The position numbers and the translations under genes are program-made. The notes beneath the pieces were generated by a model, which was given only the letters and a program-made list of their open reading frames with translations, ran no database searches and had not been told where the DNA came from. Below, in pieces: positions 1-6,112 of a stretch of 13,019 bases of DNA (its first letter is position 1; each line of letters begins with the position of its first letter). Location of the stretch: positions 1 through 13,019 of the forward strand of contig JBLGCB010000154.1 of the NCBI GenBank assembly GCA_047617105.1. Reading direction: 5' to 3'. The stretch comes from JABSOG01 sp047617105 (GTDB taxonomy: Bacteria; Pseudomonadota; Gammaproteobacteria; Enterobacterales; Alteromonadaceae).

Positions 1-793
1 AATCCACCACCATCGGGGTGATCAGTTCTTTGGTCAATAAACGGCCGGTAGCGTCAAAATCAATGGTTATGACATCGATACTGATTTAGAACTCGCCAAA
101 GCACAATTGGGTTTGGTGCCGCAGGAATTTAACTTTAATCAGTTTCATAGCGTATTGCAGGTGGTGGTTGATCAGGCGGGTTATTATGGCGTGCCTCGTA
201 AACTGGCGTTGCAGCGCGCTGAAAAATACCTCAGTCAATTGGATTTGTGGCAAAAGCGCAATGAAAAATCCCGCAACCTCTCTGGTGGTATGAAACGCCG
301 TTTGATGATTGCCAGAGCGCTGATGCATGAACCGCAAATTTTAATTCTTGATGAACCCACGGCTGGGGTTGATATTGAGTTGCGTCGTTCGATGTGGACA
401 TTTTTACAAGACCTCAATAAACAAGGCGTGACCATCGTTTTGACCACTCATTATCTTGAAGAGGCTGAAATGTTATGTCGTAATATTGGCATTATCGACA
501 AAGGTATCATTGTCGAAGATACCTCGATGAAGCAATTGTTGGCCAAAATTGACAAAGAAACCTTTGTGTTAGATTTGCCAATAAACAGCGCCGTGCCGAC
601 CTTAACAGATTATGCTTTTCGGGTGATTGATGATCATACCCTAGAAGTCGATTTGCACAAAAATCAGAGTATTAACAGTATTTTTAACCAGTTGAGTGAG
701 CAGGGCATTGATGTTCTGAGTATGCGCAACAAGGCTAACCGACTCGAAGAGTTGTTTATTGGTTTGGTGAATCAGCAGGAGAGCGCATCATGA
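1..793 (+). CDS. yadG: ABC transporter ATP-binding protein YadG, 5'-truncated and frameshifted
   Basis: This is the ATPase subunit of an ABC-2 type exporter that would power the YadH permease at the inner membrane; the substrate is unknown. The main frame holds the Q-loop (GLVPQEFNFN), the signature LSGGMKRR, Walker B ILILDEPTAGVD and the H-loop TTHYLEEAE, and ends at 793. The text is very close to remembered E. coli YadG, including the C-terminal LSMRNKANRLEELF. The start and most of Walker A lie outside the window. Bases 3-41 read STTIGVISSLVNK in another frame, the expected sequence after the Walker A lysine. The frame with TAGSVKINGYD takes over from base 41, so one A appears to be missing in the A run at 39-41. 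The ATG at 107 is in frame but lies after Walker A and is unlikely to be the real start. The gene is either broken or carries a sequencing error. Confidence 0.88.
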
Positions 794-1563
794 GCTTGCA
801 AGTCAATCGAATCGCATTACAGACCATTTTCTTTAAAGAATGCCATCGTTATCTAAGAATATGGGTGCAGACCCTAGTTCCACCCGCCATCACCATGAGT
901 TTATATTTTGTTATCTTTGGTAACTTGATTGGCTCGAGAATTGGCCAGATGGGCGGATTTAGCTATATGGAATTTATCGTGCCGGGATTGATTATGATGT
1001 CGGTGATCACCAACTCCTATACCAACGTTGCCTCATCGTTTTACAGTAATAAGTTTCAGCGTAATGTTGAAGAGTTGCTGGTGGCCCCGGTATCGAACTA
1101 TATCATCGTGCTCGGTTATGTTGGTGGTGGTGTTAGTCGGGGCATAATGGTTGGTATTATTGTTACTTTGATATCGATGTTTTTTGTTGATATTCAAATC
1201 CATAATATTGCGGTGTTGATAGGGATGGTGATTTTGACGTCGACATTATTTTCACTCGGTGGCCTTATCAACGCCATCTTTGCTAACTCCTTTGATGATA
1301 TCAGCATCATTCCGACTTTTATTTTGACGCCGTTAACCTATCTTGGTGGGGTGTTTTATTCTATCACTTTATTGCCAGAGTTCTGGCAGGGCGTATCGAA
1401 GGCCAATCCCATTATTTATATGGTTAACGCCTTTCGTTATGGCTTTTTAGGTGTTAGTGATATTGATGTTTGGGTGGCTTTTGCCATGGTGAGTTGTTTT
1501 GTCGCGGTATTGTTTGCTGTTGCGTTAGGCTTGATTAATCGCGGCATTGGATTGCGTTCTTAG
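790..1563 (+). CDS. yadH: ABC-2 type transporter permease YadH
   Basis: This is the integral-membrane permease partner of YadG, 257 aa, close to the E. coli length of 256. About six hydrophobic segments are visible, at roughly residues 25-48, 62-80, 107-135, 140-165, 173-190 and 225-250. Diagnostic stretches shared with remembered E. coli YadH include RIWVQTLVPP, FGNLIGSRIG, FIVPGLIMMSVITN, ELLVAPV, GYVGGGV and PTFILTPLTYLGGVFYS (ABC-2 membrane domain). The ATG overlaps the yadG stop in an ATGA junction, which implies translational coupling and a shared mRNA. If the yadG frameshift is real, both coupling and transporter function may be compromised. The protein ends in RGIGLRS, matching the family end. 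The exported substrate is not known; ABC-2 exporters move drugs, lipids or polysaccharides. Confidence 0.95.
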   Translation: MSLQVNRIALQTIFFKECHRYLRIWVQTLVPPAITMSLYFVIFGNLIGSRIGQMGGFSYMEFIVPGLIMMSVITNSYTNVASSFYSNKFQRNVEELLVAPVSNYIIVLGYVGGGVSRGIMVGIIVTLISMFFVDIQIHNIAVLIGMVILTSTLFSLGGLINAIFANSFDDISIIPTFILTPLTYLGGVFYSITLLPEFWQGVSKANPIIYMVNAFRYGFLGVSDIDVWVAFAMVSCFVAVLFAVALGLINRGIGLRS

Positions 1564-1576
1564 AAAAGAAGCAAGA

Positions 1577-1595
1577 TGGGCGTTGTTTATGCCCA
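1577..1595. terminator. Possible weak hairpin between convergent yadH and the small secreted gene
   Basis: TGGGC (1577-1581) and GCCCA (1591-1595) form a 5-bp stem with a 9-nt loop between the yadH stop and the end of the opposite-strand gene. Read on the minus strand it is followed by a T-rich stretch, so it could terminate the small gene. The stem is short, and this is a tentative call. Confidence 0.3.
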
Positions 1596-1608
1596 CCGAT
1601 ATTGGTGA

Positions 1609-1920
1609 TCATTCAGTGATAACCATTTGGTCGTTTTGTTGTTCATTGGCTTGATACGCCACAATCACGATATTATTACCTGTCTCATTAATATAAGCAT
1701 GAGCCGCGGTTTGGGTTTCGTTGATCAATTCATAGGCAATATACTGTTGGGTTTCGTGAGCCAGTTGAATCACCGGGTCTTGAAGCTTCTTAAAGTTATA
1801 AGTGAACTTATAGGTTTGCATTTTGGCAGTACTGACAACAGACTCTTCGGCGGTTGCATTAAAACCCAGTGCCAGTAAAGCCGCAGTTGCCATAGTAAGT
1901 GTGCGATTGACGTTTTTCAT
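1609..1920 (-). CDS. Small predicted secreted/periplasmic protein, unknown function
   Basis: I do not recognise this 103-aa protein. It begins with a typical Sec signal peptide: a basic start (MKNVNR), a hydrophobic core (ATAALLALGF) and a likely signal peptidase I site after NATA (about residue 24). The mature chain is about 79 aa, has no cysteine, and is rich in Gln, Asn, Thr and Ala. A run from VIQLAHETQQYIAYELINET to IVIVAYQAN looks like a helix followed by a beta strand. No lipobox, membrane anchor or repeat is visible. The ATG is preceded at good distance by AGAGG. The gene stands alone on the minus strand, convergent with yadH and divergent from ubiF, so context gives no function. The signal peptide and ribosome binding site make it a credible gene. 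Confidence 0.75.
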   Translation of the reverse strand: MKNVNRTLTMATAALLALGFNATAEESVVSTAKMQTYKFTYNFKKLQDPVIQLAHETQQYIAYELINETQTAAHAYINETGNNIVIVAYQANEQQNDQMVITE

Positions 1921-1962
1921 GATCTGAACCTCTGCTATAAAAATGGATATGTTTAAGAACTC

Positions 1963-1990
1963 TTATTATTAAGATAGACCAAGTCGGCAA
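1963..1990 (-). promoter_or_regulatory. Possible promoter of the small secreted gene
   Basis: On the minus strand, TTGCCG (1985-1990) and TAATAA (1963-1968) are spaced 16 bp apart, about 40 bp upstream of the ATG. The match to sigma-70 consensus is moderate and the area is AT-rich, so chance is possible. Confidence 0.3.
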
Positions 1991-2052
1991 AAAGTTTAAA
2001 TTGGCAGTGTTGCAAAATATGTTGATTGCTGGCTTTTCAACCAACTTGTTAC

Positions 2053-2100
2053 ATTTTGCGCCGTTTAACGCAAAATAAAACCCTTTAACGCGGCATAAAA
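2053..2100. promoter_or_regulatory. Inverted and tandem repeats upstream of the ubiF promoter, possible operator
   Basis: ATTTTGCG (2053-2060) and CGCAAAAT (2069-2076) form a perfect 8-bp inverted repeat with an 8-bp spacer. Overlapping it, the 20-bp blocks 2061-2080 and 2081-2100 are direct tandem repeats matching at 16 of 20 positions, sharing TTTAACGC and ATAAAA. Twenty base pairs is about two helical turns, a common spacing for paired regulator sites. The block ends 16 bp before the ubiF -35 element. I do not recognise the regulator. Confidence 0.35.
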
Positions 2101-2116
2101 TGTTTGCCGTTCTGGC

Positions 2117-2144
2117 TTGATCCCTCTGTCGATTAGACGATAAT
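2117..2144 (+). promoter_or_regulatory. Promoter of ubiF
   Basis: TTGATC (2117-2122), a 16-bp spacer and GATAAT (2139-2144) give a good sigma-70 promoter. The expected transcription start is near 2151, leaving a leader of about 28 nt with GAGG at 2164-2167 before the ubiF ATG. Confidence 0.65.
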
Positions 2145-2178
2145 ACTCCCACGCAATATAAACGAGGTCAAAAAAACG

Positions 2179-3342
2179 ATGGAACAATTTGATGTTATCG
2201 TAGTGGGCGGCGGCATGGTCGGTGCTGCGACCGGTGGACTGTTGGCCAAAGAAAAGCTATCGGTATTGGTGATTGACGCCTTTAATGCTGACCAATTCAC
2301 TTTTGACCCATCGCCAGGATTACGTACCTCTGCATTTAACCGCTTTTCTATTAATATCTTAAAATCATTGGGGGCTTGGCAACATGTCACGCCTGAGCGT
2401 CGTTGTGCTTATACGGGTTTGCAAACTTGGGAAGATGAAAAAGATGCATTAATGTTCAGTGCTGCTGACAGTGGGGTTGATTACCTAGGCCATATCCTCG
2501 AAAACAATTTGGTGCAACAGGCTTTATGGCAAACATTTGACCCGTTGAATATTACCGTGCGTAGCCCAGCGACGGTTAAAGCGATTTGCCAGCACTCTGA
2601 CGAGGCTATTGTCACTTTGGATGATGGCAGTGAAGTCAGCGCTCGTTTGGTGGTGGGTGCCGATGGTGCTAACTCTCGTGTTAGGCAACTGGCCAATATT
2701 GGCACTGAAGGTTGGCAATATCAACAACATTGCATGGCGGTGACGGTGAAGATGGATGAAGCGCATCCGCCCACCACCTGGCAACAATTTCATCCCACTG
2801 GACCACGGGCATATTTGCCCTTGTTTGGTCAATATGCGTCGTTGATTTGGTACGATCATGCCGATCGCATTGGCCAGTTAAAACAACTTTCTACTGAACG
2901 ATTAACGGCTGAAATTAAACAAGCCTTTCCTGAGCGTCTAGGGGGATTTACCTTGTTGGATAAAGGCGCATTCCCACTCACCCGAATGCACGCCAAACGT
3001 TATTATGCTGATCGAACGGTGTTGGTGGGCGATGCTGCACATACCATTAACCCGCTGGCCGGACAGGGCGTTAACCTAGGTTTTAAGGATGCCGCACAAT
3101 TGGCTCAATGCGTGGTTGAGGCGGTGAACCGTGGTGAAGAGCTTGGTAGCACTGATGTACTGGTTAAGTATCATCAGCGGCGTTACAAAGCCAATTTATT
3201 GATGATGTCAGCGATGGATATTTTTTATTTGGGTTTTTGCAATGACAGCAAGCCGTTATCGCGGTTGCGCAATTTGGCATTATCGTTGGCGAATAAAGCT
3301 GGGCCATTGAAGCGGCAGGTGCTGAAGTACGCGGTGGAATAA
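2179..3342 (+). CDS. ubiF: FAD-dependent ubiquinone-biosynthesis hydroxylase UbiF
   Basis: This is a class A flavoprotein monooxygenase of the UbiH/UbiF/VisC family, 387 aa. UbiF hydroxylates the demethoxylated quinol intermediate (2-octaprenyl-3-methyl-6-methoxybenzoquinol) in the late, membrane-associated steps of ubiquinone synthesis. Visible motifs are the FAD dinucleotide fold VVGGGMVG (residues 8-15), the second FAD/NAD(P)H motif GADGANSR (about 160-167) and the FAD ribityl motif GDAAHTINPLAGQGVNLG (about 284-301). UbiF is preferred to UbiH or UbiI because TWQQF, GPRA, LPLF, WYD and the end KRQVLKYA closely follow remembered E. coli UbiF. The ATG is preceded by GAGG eleven bases upstream. 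The gene is monocistronic here, with its own promoter and a large palindromic repeat just downstream. Confidence 0.93.
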   Translation: MEQFDVIVVGGGMVGAATGGLLAKEKLSVLVIDAFNADQFTFDPSPGLRTSAFNRFSINILKSLGAWQHVTPERRCAYTGLQTWEDEKDALMFSAADSGVDYLGHILENNLVQQALWQTFDPLNITVRSPATVKAICQHSDEAIVTLDDGSEVSARLVVGADGANSRVRQLANIGTEGWQYQQHCMAVTVKMDEAHPPTTWQQFHPTGPRAYLPLFGQYASLIWYDHADRIGQLKQLSTERLTAEIKQAFPERLGGFTLLDKGAFPLTRMHAKRYYADRTVLVGDAAHTINPLAGQGVNLGFKDAAQLAQCVVEAVNRGEELGSTDVLVKYHQRRYKANLLMMSAMDIFYLGFCNDSKPLSRLRNLALSLANKAGPLKRQVLKYAVE

Positions 3343-3379
3343 AATCTAAAACTTGCGATGGAATGGCGTAGGGTGGTCA

Positions 3380-3550
3380 CTGCGCGAGATTGTTGATTTA
3401 ATCGCCGTAGGATGGTGTAGAGCGCAGCGAAACCCATCATTGGTGTCAGAATTAGTCTTAAAATCGCCATTTATGGCCAAATTCTGATGGGTTTCGCCTT
3501 AGGCTCTAGCCATCCTACGGTCACAATGGACTTTTTCAACAACCTCGCGC
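3380..3550. repeat. Nested palindromic intergenic repeat downstream of ubiF
   Basis: The outer arms are about 16 bp: TGCGCGAG plus TTGTTGA near 3381-3396, mirrored near 3535-3550 with one mismatch. The inner arms of about 35 bp run 3405-3439 and 3485-3520. They share CCGTAGGATGG at the outside and GCGAAACCCATCA at the inside, with small indels between. The centre (3440-3484) holds a shorter inverted pair, TCAGAATT and AATTCTGA. The GTAGGATGG/GAAACCCATC pair resembles dispersed palindromes found in many gammaproteobacterial genomes, so this is probably a non-coding mobile repeat (REP- or MITE-like). It lies between ubiF and the convergent tRNA operon and contains no credible ORF. Confidence 0.7.
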
Positions 3551-3659
3551 ACCATTAACCGAAATGTCGGACCAGAGGACTTACGACAAAACCCCATTAT
3601 CATAATGTTAGCGGTGCATGGCACAGTGACCTAAAAGAATTATTCTCAAACCCTAAACG

Positions 3660-3694
3660 TAAGAAAACCCGACAACACAGAATGTTACCGGGTT
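3660..3694 (-). terminator. Terminator of the tRNA operon
   Basis: On the minus strand a stem begins five bases after the last tRNA-Gln CCA. AACCCG with GTAACA pairs with TGTTGT and CGGGTT around the loop TTCTG, giving 12 bp with two G-U pairs. It runs into a TTTTCTT tract, the normal form of an intrinsic terminator. Confidence 0.75.
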
Positions 3695-3699
3695 TAATA

Positions 3700-3774
3700 T
3701 GGCTGGGATACCAGGATTCGAACCTGGGGATGACGAGATCAAAACCCGTTGCCTTACCGCTTGGCGATATCCCA
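3700..3774 (-). tRNA. tRNA-Gln (anticodon TTG), distal copy
   Basis: The minus strand gives a 75-nt cloverleaf starting TGGGATATCGCCAAGCGGTA and ending in encoded CCA. The acceptor TGGGATA pairs with TATCCCA-type bases, the T loop reads GGTTCGAATCC, and the anticodon loop is TTTTGAT, so the anticodon is TTG (reads CAA and, by wobble, CAG). It is identical to the copy at 4238-4312 and is the last gene of the operon. Confidence 0.97.
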
Positions 3775-3824
3775 ATTGTACATCGATGAGAGCACTTTAA
3801 ATAAAAAGTCTATCATCTAATCAA

Positions 3825-3909
<85 letters not shown>

Positions 3910-3972
3910 TTGATTTAGTCGTCTTACACTTACTATTTCTTTCTTAAACTCTTAGAGCTAACCAACTGTAAA

Positions 3973-4049
3973 TGGTGGCTAAAGCGGGATTTGAACCTGC
4001 GACCCCATCATTATGAGTGATGTGCTCTAACCAGCTGAGCTATTTAGCC
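3973..4049 (-). tRNA. tRNA-Met (elongator, anticodon CAT), distal copy
   Basis: This is a 77-nt tRNA with encoded CCA and acceptor GGCTAAA. The anticodon loop CTCATAA within ATCACTCATAATGAT matches the E. coli elongator tRNA-Met arm. The acceptor is fully paired and the anticodon stem lacks the three G-C pairs of initiator tRNA, so it is an elongator. It is identical to the copy at 4506-4582. Confidence 0.94.
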
Positions 4050-4055
4050 TTTTTA

Positions 4056-4192
4056 GTAATTACGTCGCAATCATCTTTTGCCTCTTAACTGCGTTATTTT
4101 CGTACTCAAACAGTTACATATATTCATATGCGCCTATTCTCCGTGCGAAAATGCCTTGTTCTGAAGCAAAATCTTATCGCTCTTAAAACTAC
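4056..4192. mobile_element. Degenerate copy of a MITE-like palindromic element inside the tRNA array
   Basis: About 110 bases here (4064-4177) are nearly identical to 11778-11890 between hemA and prfA, including long identical blocks around CGTTATTTTCGTACTCAAAC and GTGCGAAAATGCCTTG. The element folds on itself. The apical arms CATAT (4117-4121) and ATATG (4126-4130) flank the loop ATTC, and TTTTGC (4076-4081) pairs with GCAAAA (4166-4171). The ends have decayed compared with the other copy and no target duplication is obvious. It sits between the two tRNA cassettes, so the tRNA transcript must pass through it. There is no coding capacity. Confidence 0.75.
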
Positions 4193-4203
4193 TATCTTTA
4201 CAA

Positions 4204-4233
4204 TAATGATTGAATGAATTCATACAATCATTA
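4204..4233 (-). other. AT-rich hairpin just after the first tRNA-Gln
   Basis: TAATGATTG (4204-4212) and CAATCATTA (4225-4233) form a 9-bp stem, with the palindrome TGAATTCA inside that nearly extends it to 15 bp. It begins four bases after the tRNA-Gln CCA, the same place as the true terminator after the distal Gln, but it is AT-rich and lacks a clean T tract. It could be a leaky terminator or a processing element. Confidence 0.45.
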
Positions 4234-4237
4234 AATA

Positions 4238-4312
4238 TGGCTGGGATACCAGGATTCGAACCTGGGGATGACGAGATCAAAACCCGTTGCCTTACCGCTT
4301 GGCGATATCCCA
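4238..4312 (-). tRNA. tRNA-Gln (anticodon TTG), proximal copy
   Basis: This 75-nt gene is identical to the distal tRNA-Gln, with anticodon TTG and encoded CCA. It closes the first Met-Leu-Gln cassette. Identity extends slightly past the 5' end of the gene (ATTGTAC on the plus strand), then the flanks diverge. Confidence 0.97.
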
Positions 4313-4359
4313 ATTGTACTTTTTATCTATCGACTCACTCATAAAACATAGTCAATAAA

Positions 4360-4444
<85 letters not shown>

Positions 4445-4505
4445 AAATTTGTTACTTCACACATTTAACAGACAACAACACTATTAAAAAAGACCATCTA
4501 AAAAA

Positions 4506-4582
4506 TGGTGGCTAAAGCGGGATTTGAACCTGCGACCCCATCATTATGAGTGATGTGCTCTAACCAGCTGAGCTATTTAGCC
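4506..4582 (-). tRNA. tRNA-Met (elongator, anticodon CAT), proximal copy
   Basis: This 77-nt gene is identical to the distal tRNA-Met and is the first gene of the operon. Its 5' end lies about 30 nt after the predicted transcription start, a normal leader for RNase P processing. Confidence 0.94.
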
Positions 4583-4619
4583 TTTTGTTCTGTTTGGCTG
4601 TGTTAACCAAGTGGCGCGT

Positions 4620-4648
4620 ATTATGCTGATAAGTGGTTTGGTCGTCAA
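4620..4648 (-). promoter_or_regulatory. Strong, probably stringently controlled promoter of the tRNA operon
   Basis: On the minus strand TTGACG (4643-4648), a 17-bp spacer and CATAAT (4620-4625) are near consensus for sigma-70. An A/T-rich stretch upstream (about 4650-4675) looks like an UP element. The bases after the -10, ACGCGCC, form the GC-rich discriminator typical of stable-RNA promoters repressed by ppGpp and DksA. Control by ppGpp is inferred from that pattern. Confidence 0.85.
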
Positions 4649-4649
4649 C

Positions 4650-4827
4650 ACCTTTTTTATTAAATATGACGTTTTTATTTCGTTTGGATAAAATTTATTC
4701 GTGCACTGTATAACTATGGCGCGAGTGGGGGGAACCCAGGGCTTATTTGGTGGCTTCGAGACCGATTTCGTTATGGCGTTGGTGTTGTCACAGAGATCGC
4801 TTTGTTTGGCTTTTGCTCTTAAAACCA
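4650..4827. other. Intergenic stretch between ychF and the tRNA promoter, nothing recognised
   Basis: Apart from the probable UP element at the left end, I see no conserved gene, RNA or repeat here. An 83-codon minus-strand frame crosses this stretch but also runs through the tRNA promoter and into tRNA-Met, and its composition does not look like a protein. Confidence 0.5.
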
Positions 4828-4885
4828 ATAATTGCCCGCCGCCTTTTTATTTCGCCCACGAAATAAAAAGGCGGCGGGCAATTAT
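4828..4885. repeat. Perfect 27-bp inverted repeat abutting the ychF stop codon
   Basis: Bases 4828-4854 are exactly complementary to 4859-4885, with only CCCA as the loop. Each arm carries a GC block (GCCCGCCGCC) and an AT block (TTTTTATTT). The first base of the ychF stop triplet on the plus strand is the next base, 4886. The hairpin will form in the ychF mRNA tail and probably ends or protects it. It is unlike a classical terminator because the T tract lies inside the stem near the loop, and only ATTATTGGTTTT follows on the minus strand. Confidence 0.85.
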
Positions 4886-5977
4886 CTAGACATTAAAACG
4901 GAAGTGAACCACGTCGCCATCTTTAACGATGTAATCTTTGCCCTCAAGACGCCATTTACCCGCCTCTTTGGCACCACTCTCACCATTGTTGCCAATAAAG
5001 TCGTCATAGGCGACGACTTCGGCGCGAATAAAGCCTTTTTCAAAGTCGGTGTGAATCTTACCAGCAGCCTGTGGCGCGGTGGCATTGACGGGGATGGTCC
5101 AAGCACGTACTTCTTTAACACCAGCGGTAAAGTAGGTTTGCAAGTGCAGCAGGTCGTAGCCCGCGCGGATCACTCTGTCCAAACCTGGCTCTTCTACGCC
5201 CATCTCTGCTAAGAACTCGGCTTTGTCTTCTTCGTCCAGTTCAGATATTTCAGCTTCCATAGAGGCGCATACCGCGACCACCACTGCATTTTCGGCTTGT
5301 GCAAGAGCTTTAACCTTGTCTAAGAATGGATTGTTTTCAAATCCATCTTCACTGACGTTGGCAATGTACATGGTCGGTTTGATGGTCAAAAAGTTGAGAT
5401 AAGCTATCGTGGCTTTTTCATCTTTGGTTAATTCCAAAGAGCGTAAAGTTAGACCTTCATCCAAATGCGGGGTGACTTTTGTCAATGTGGCGATTTCTGC
5501 CTTGGCATCTTTATCGCCGCCTTTGGCTTTTTTGCTGCCTTTTAGAATCGCTTTTTCAGCGGTATCCATATCAGCCAAAATCAGCTCGGTGTTGATGACT
5601 TCGATATCGTCTAACGGGTCGATTTTTCCGGCGACATGGACGATATTTTCGTCTTCAAAGCAGCGTACCACATGACCAATGGCTTCGGTTTCGCGGATAT
5701 TGGCCAGAAACTTGTTACCCAGACCTTCACCTTTTGATGCGCCTTTGACCAATCCGGCAATATCGACAAATTCCATGGTGGTGGGCAAAACCCGTTGTGG
5801 GTTAACGATGGCGGCCAGTTTGTCCAACCGCAAATCTGGTACCGGTACTATGCCAGTATTTGGCTCAATAGTACAAAATGGAAAGTTTGCCGCGTCAATG
5901 CCAGCGTTGGTTAATGCGTTAAACAGGGTTGATTTGCCGACGTTGGGTAAGCCAACAATACCACATTTGAATCCCAT
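4886..5977 (-). CDS. ychF: Ribosome-binding Obg-family ATPase YchF (EngD/OLA1)
   Basis: YchF is a cytosolic P-loop protein of the Obg branch that prefers ATP to GTP, binds ribosomes and is linked to translation and oxidative-stress control. The 363-aa product matches E. coli YchF nearly end to end. Seen here are G1 GLPNVGKST (about residues 8-16), G2/switch I with FCTIEPNTG, G3 DIAGLVKGASKGEGLG, and a non-canonical G4 (NVSED in place of NKxD, which underlies the ATP preference). A helical middle and a C-terminal TGS domain (TYFTAGVKEVRAWT ... IVKDGDVVHFRFNV) follow. The ATG at 5977 (MGFKCGIVG) is chosen over an in-frame TTG 18 bases upstream because AAGG lies 8 nt before it and family proteins start MGFKCG. 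It follows pth with a 135-bp gap; pth-ychF is a common pair. Confidence 0.97.
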   Translation of the reverse strand: MGFKCGIVGLPNVGKSTLFNALTNAGIDAANFPFCTIEPNTGIVPVPDLRLDKLAAIVNPQRVLPTTMEFVDIAGLVKGASKGEGLGNKFLANIRETEAIGHVVRCFEDENIVHVAGKIDPLDDIEVINTELILADMDTAEKAILKGSKKAKGGDKDAKAEIATLTKVTPHLDEGLTLRSLELTKDEKATIAYLNFLTIKPTMYIANVSEDGFENNPFLDKVKALAQAENAVVVAVCASMEAEISELDEEDKAEFLAEMGVEEPGLDRVIRAGYDLLHLQTYFTAGVKEVRAWTIPVNATAPQAAGKIHTDFEKGFIRAEVVAYDDFIGNNGESGAKEAGKWRLEGKDYIVKDGDVVHFRFNV

Positions 5978-6022
5978 GAGAATTACCTTTATCAATATAA
6001 ATAGAAAATTTGAAATGTTAAC

Positions 6023-6083
6023 GAAAAAGCGGGCCTGCTATGCATCACGTAGGGTGATTTTGCCATTAAAGGCAGGCTGGCCC
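6023..6083 (-). terminator. Structured element with T tract between pth and ychF
   Basis: On the minus strand GGGCC with a nearby TGC pairs with GCAGGCCC (8 bp, one 4-nt bulge) and is followed by GCTTTTTCG. Inside lie two short hairpins, TGCC-TTTAA-TGGCA and ATCAC-CCTAC-GTGAT, so the fold would be a three-way junction ending in a T run. It could be the pth terminator or an attenuator before ychF. Support comes only from eye-drawn pairing. Confidence 0.45.
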
Positions 6084-6112
6084 TGAACAAAATATGCCGA
6101 GGCTGACGTGAC

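Noticed and set aside
1859..2152. 97-codon minus-strand frame upstream of the small secreted gene
   Set aside because: It covers the divergent promoter region and overlaps the signal-peptide gene in another frame; no family features.
3700..3774. tRNA 3' end as an attachment site for an integrated element
   Set aside because: The repeats of tRNA 3' ends are whole gene copies, and no integrase or phage-like gene lies in the window.
4577..4828. 83-codon minus-strand frame between ychF and the tRNA operon
   Set aside because: It overlaps the strong tRNA promoter and tRNA-Met, has no good ribosome binding site and no protein-like composition.
4832..5212. 126-codon plus-strand frame over the palindrome and the ychF 3' end
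   Set aside because: It is the reverse complement of conserved ychF coding sequence and begins inside the inverted repeat.
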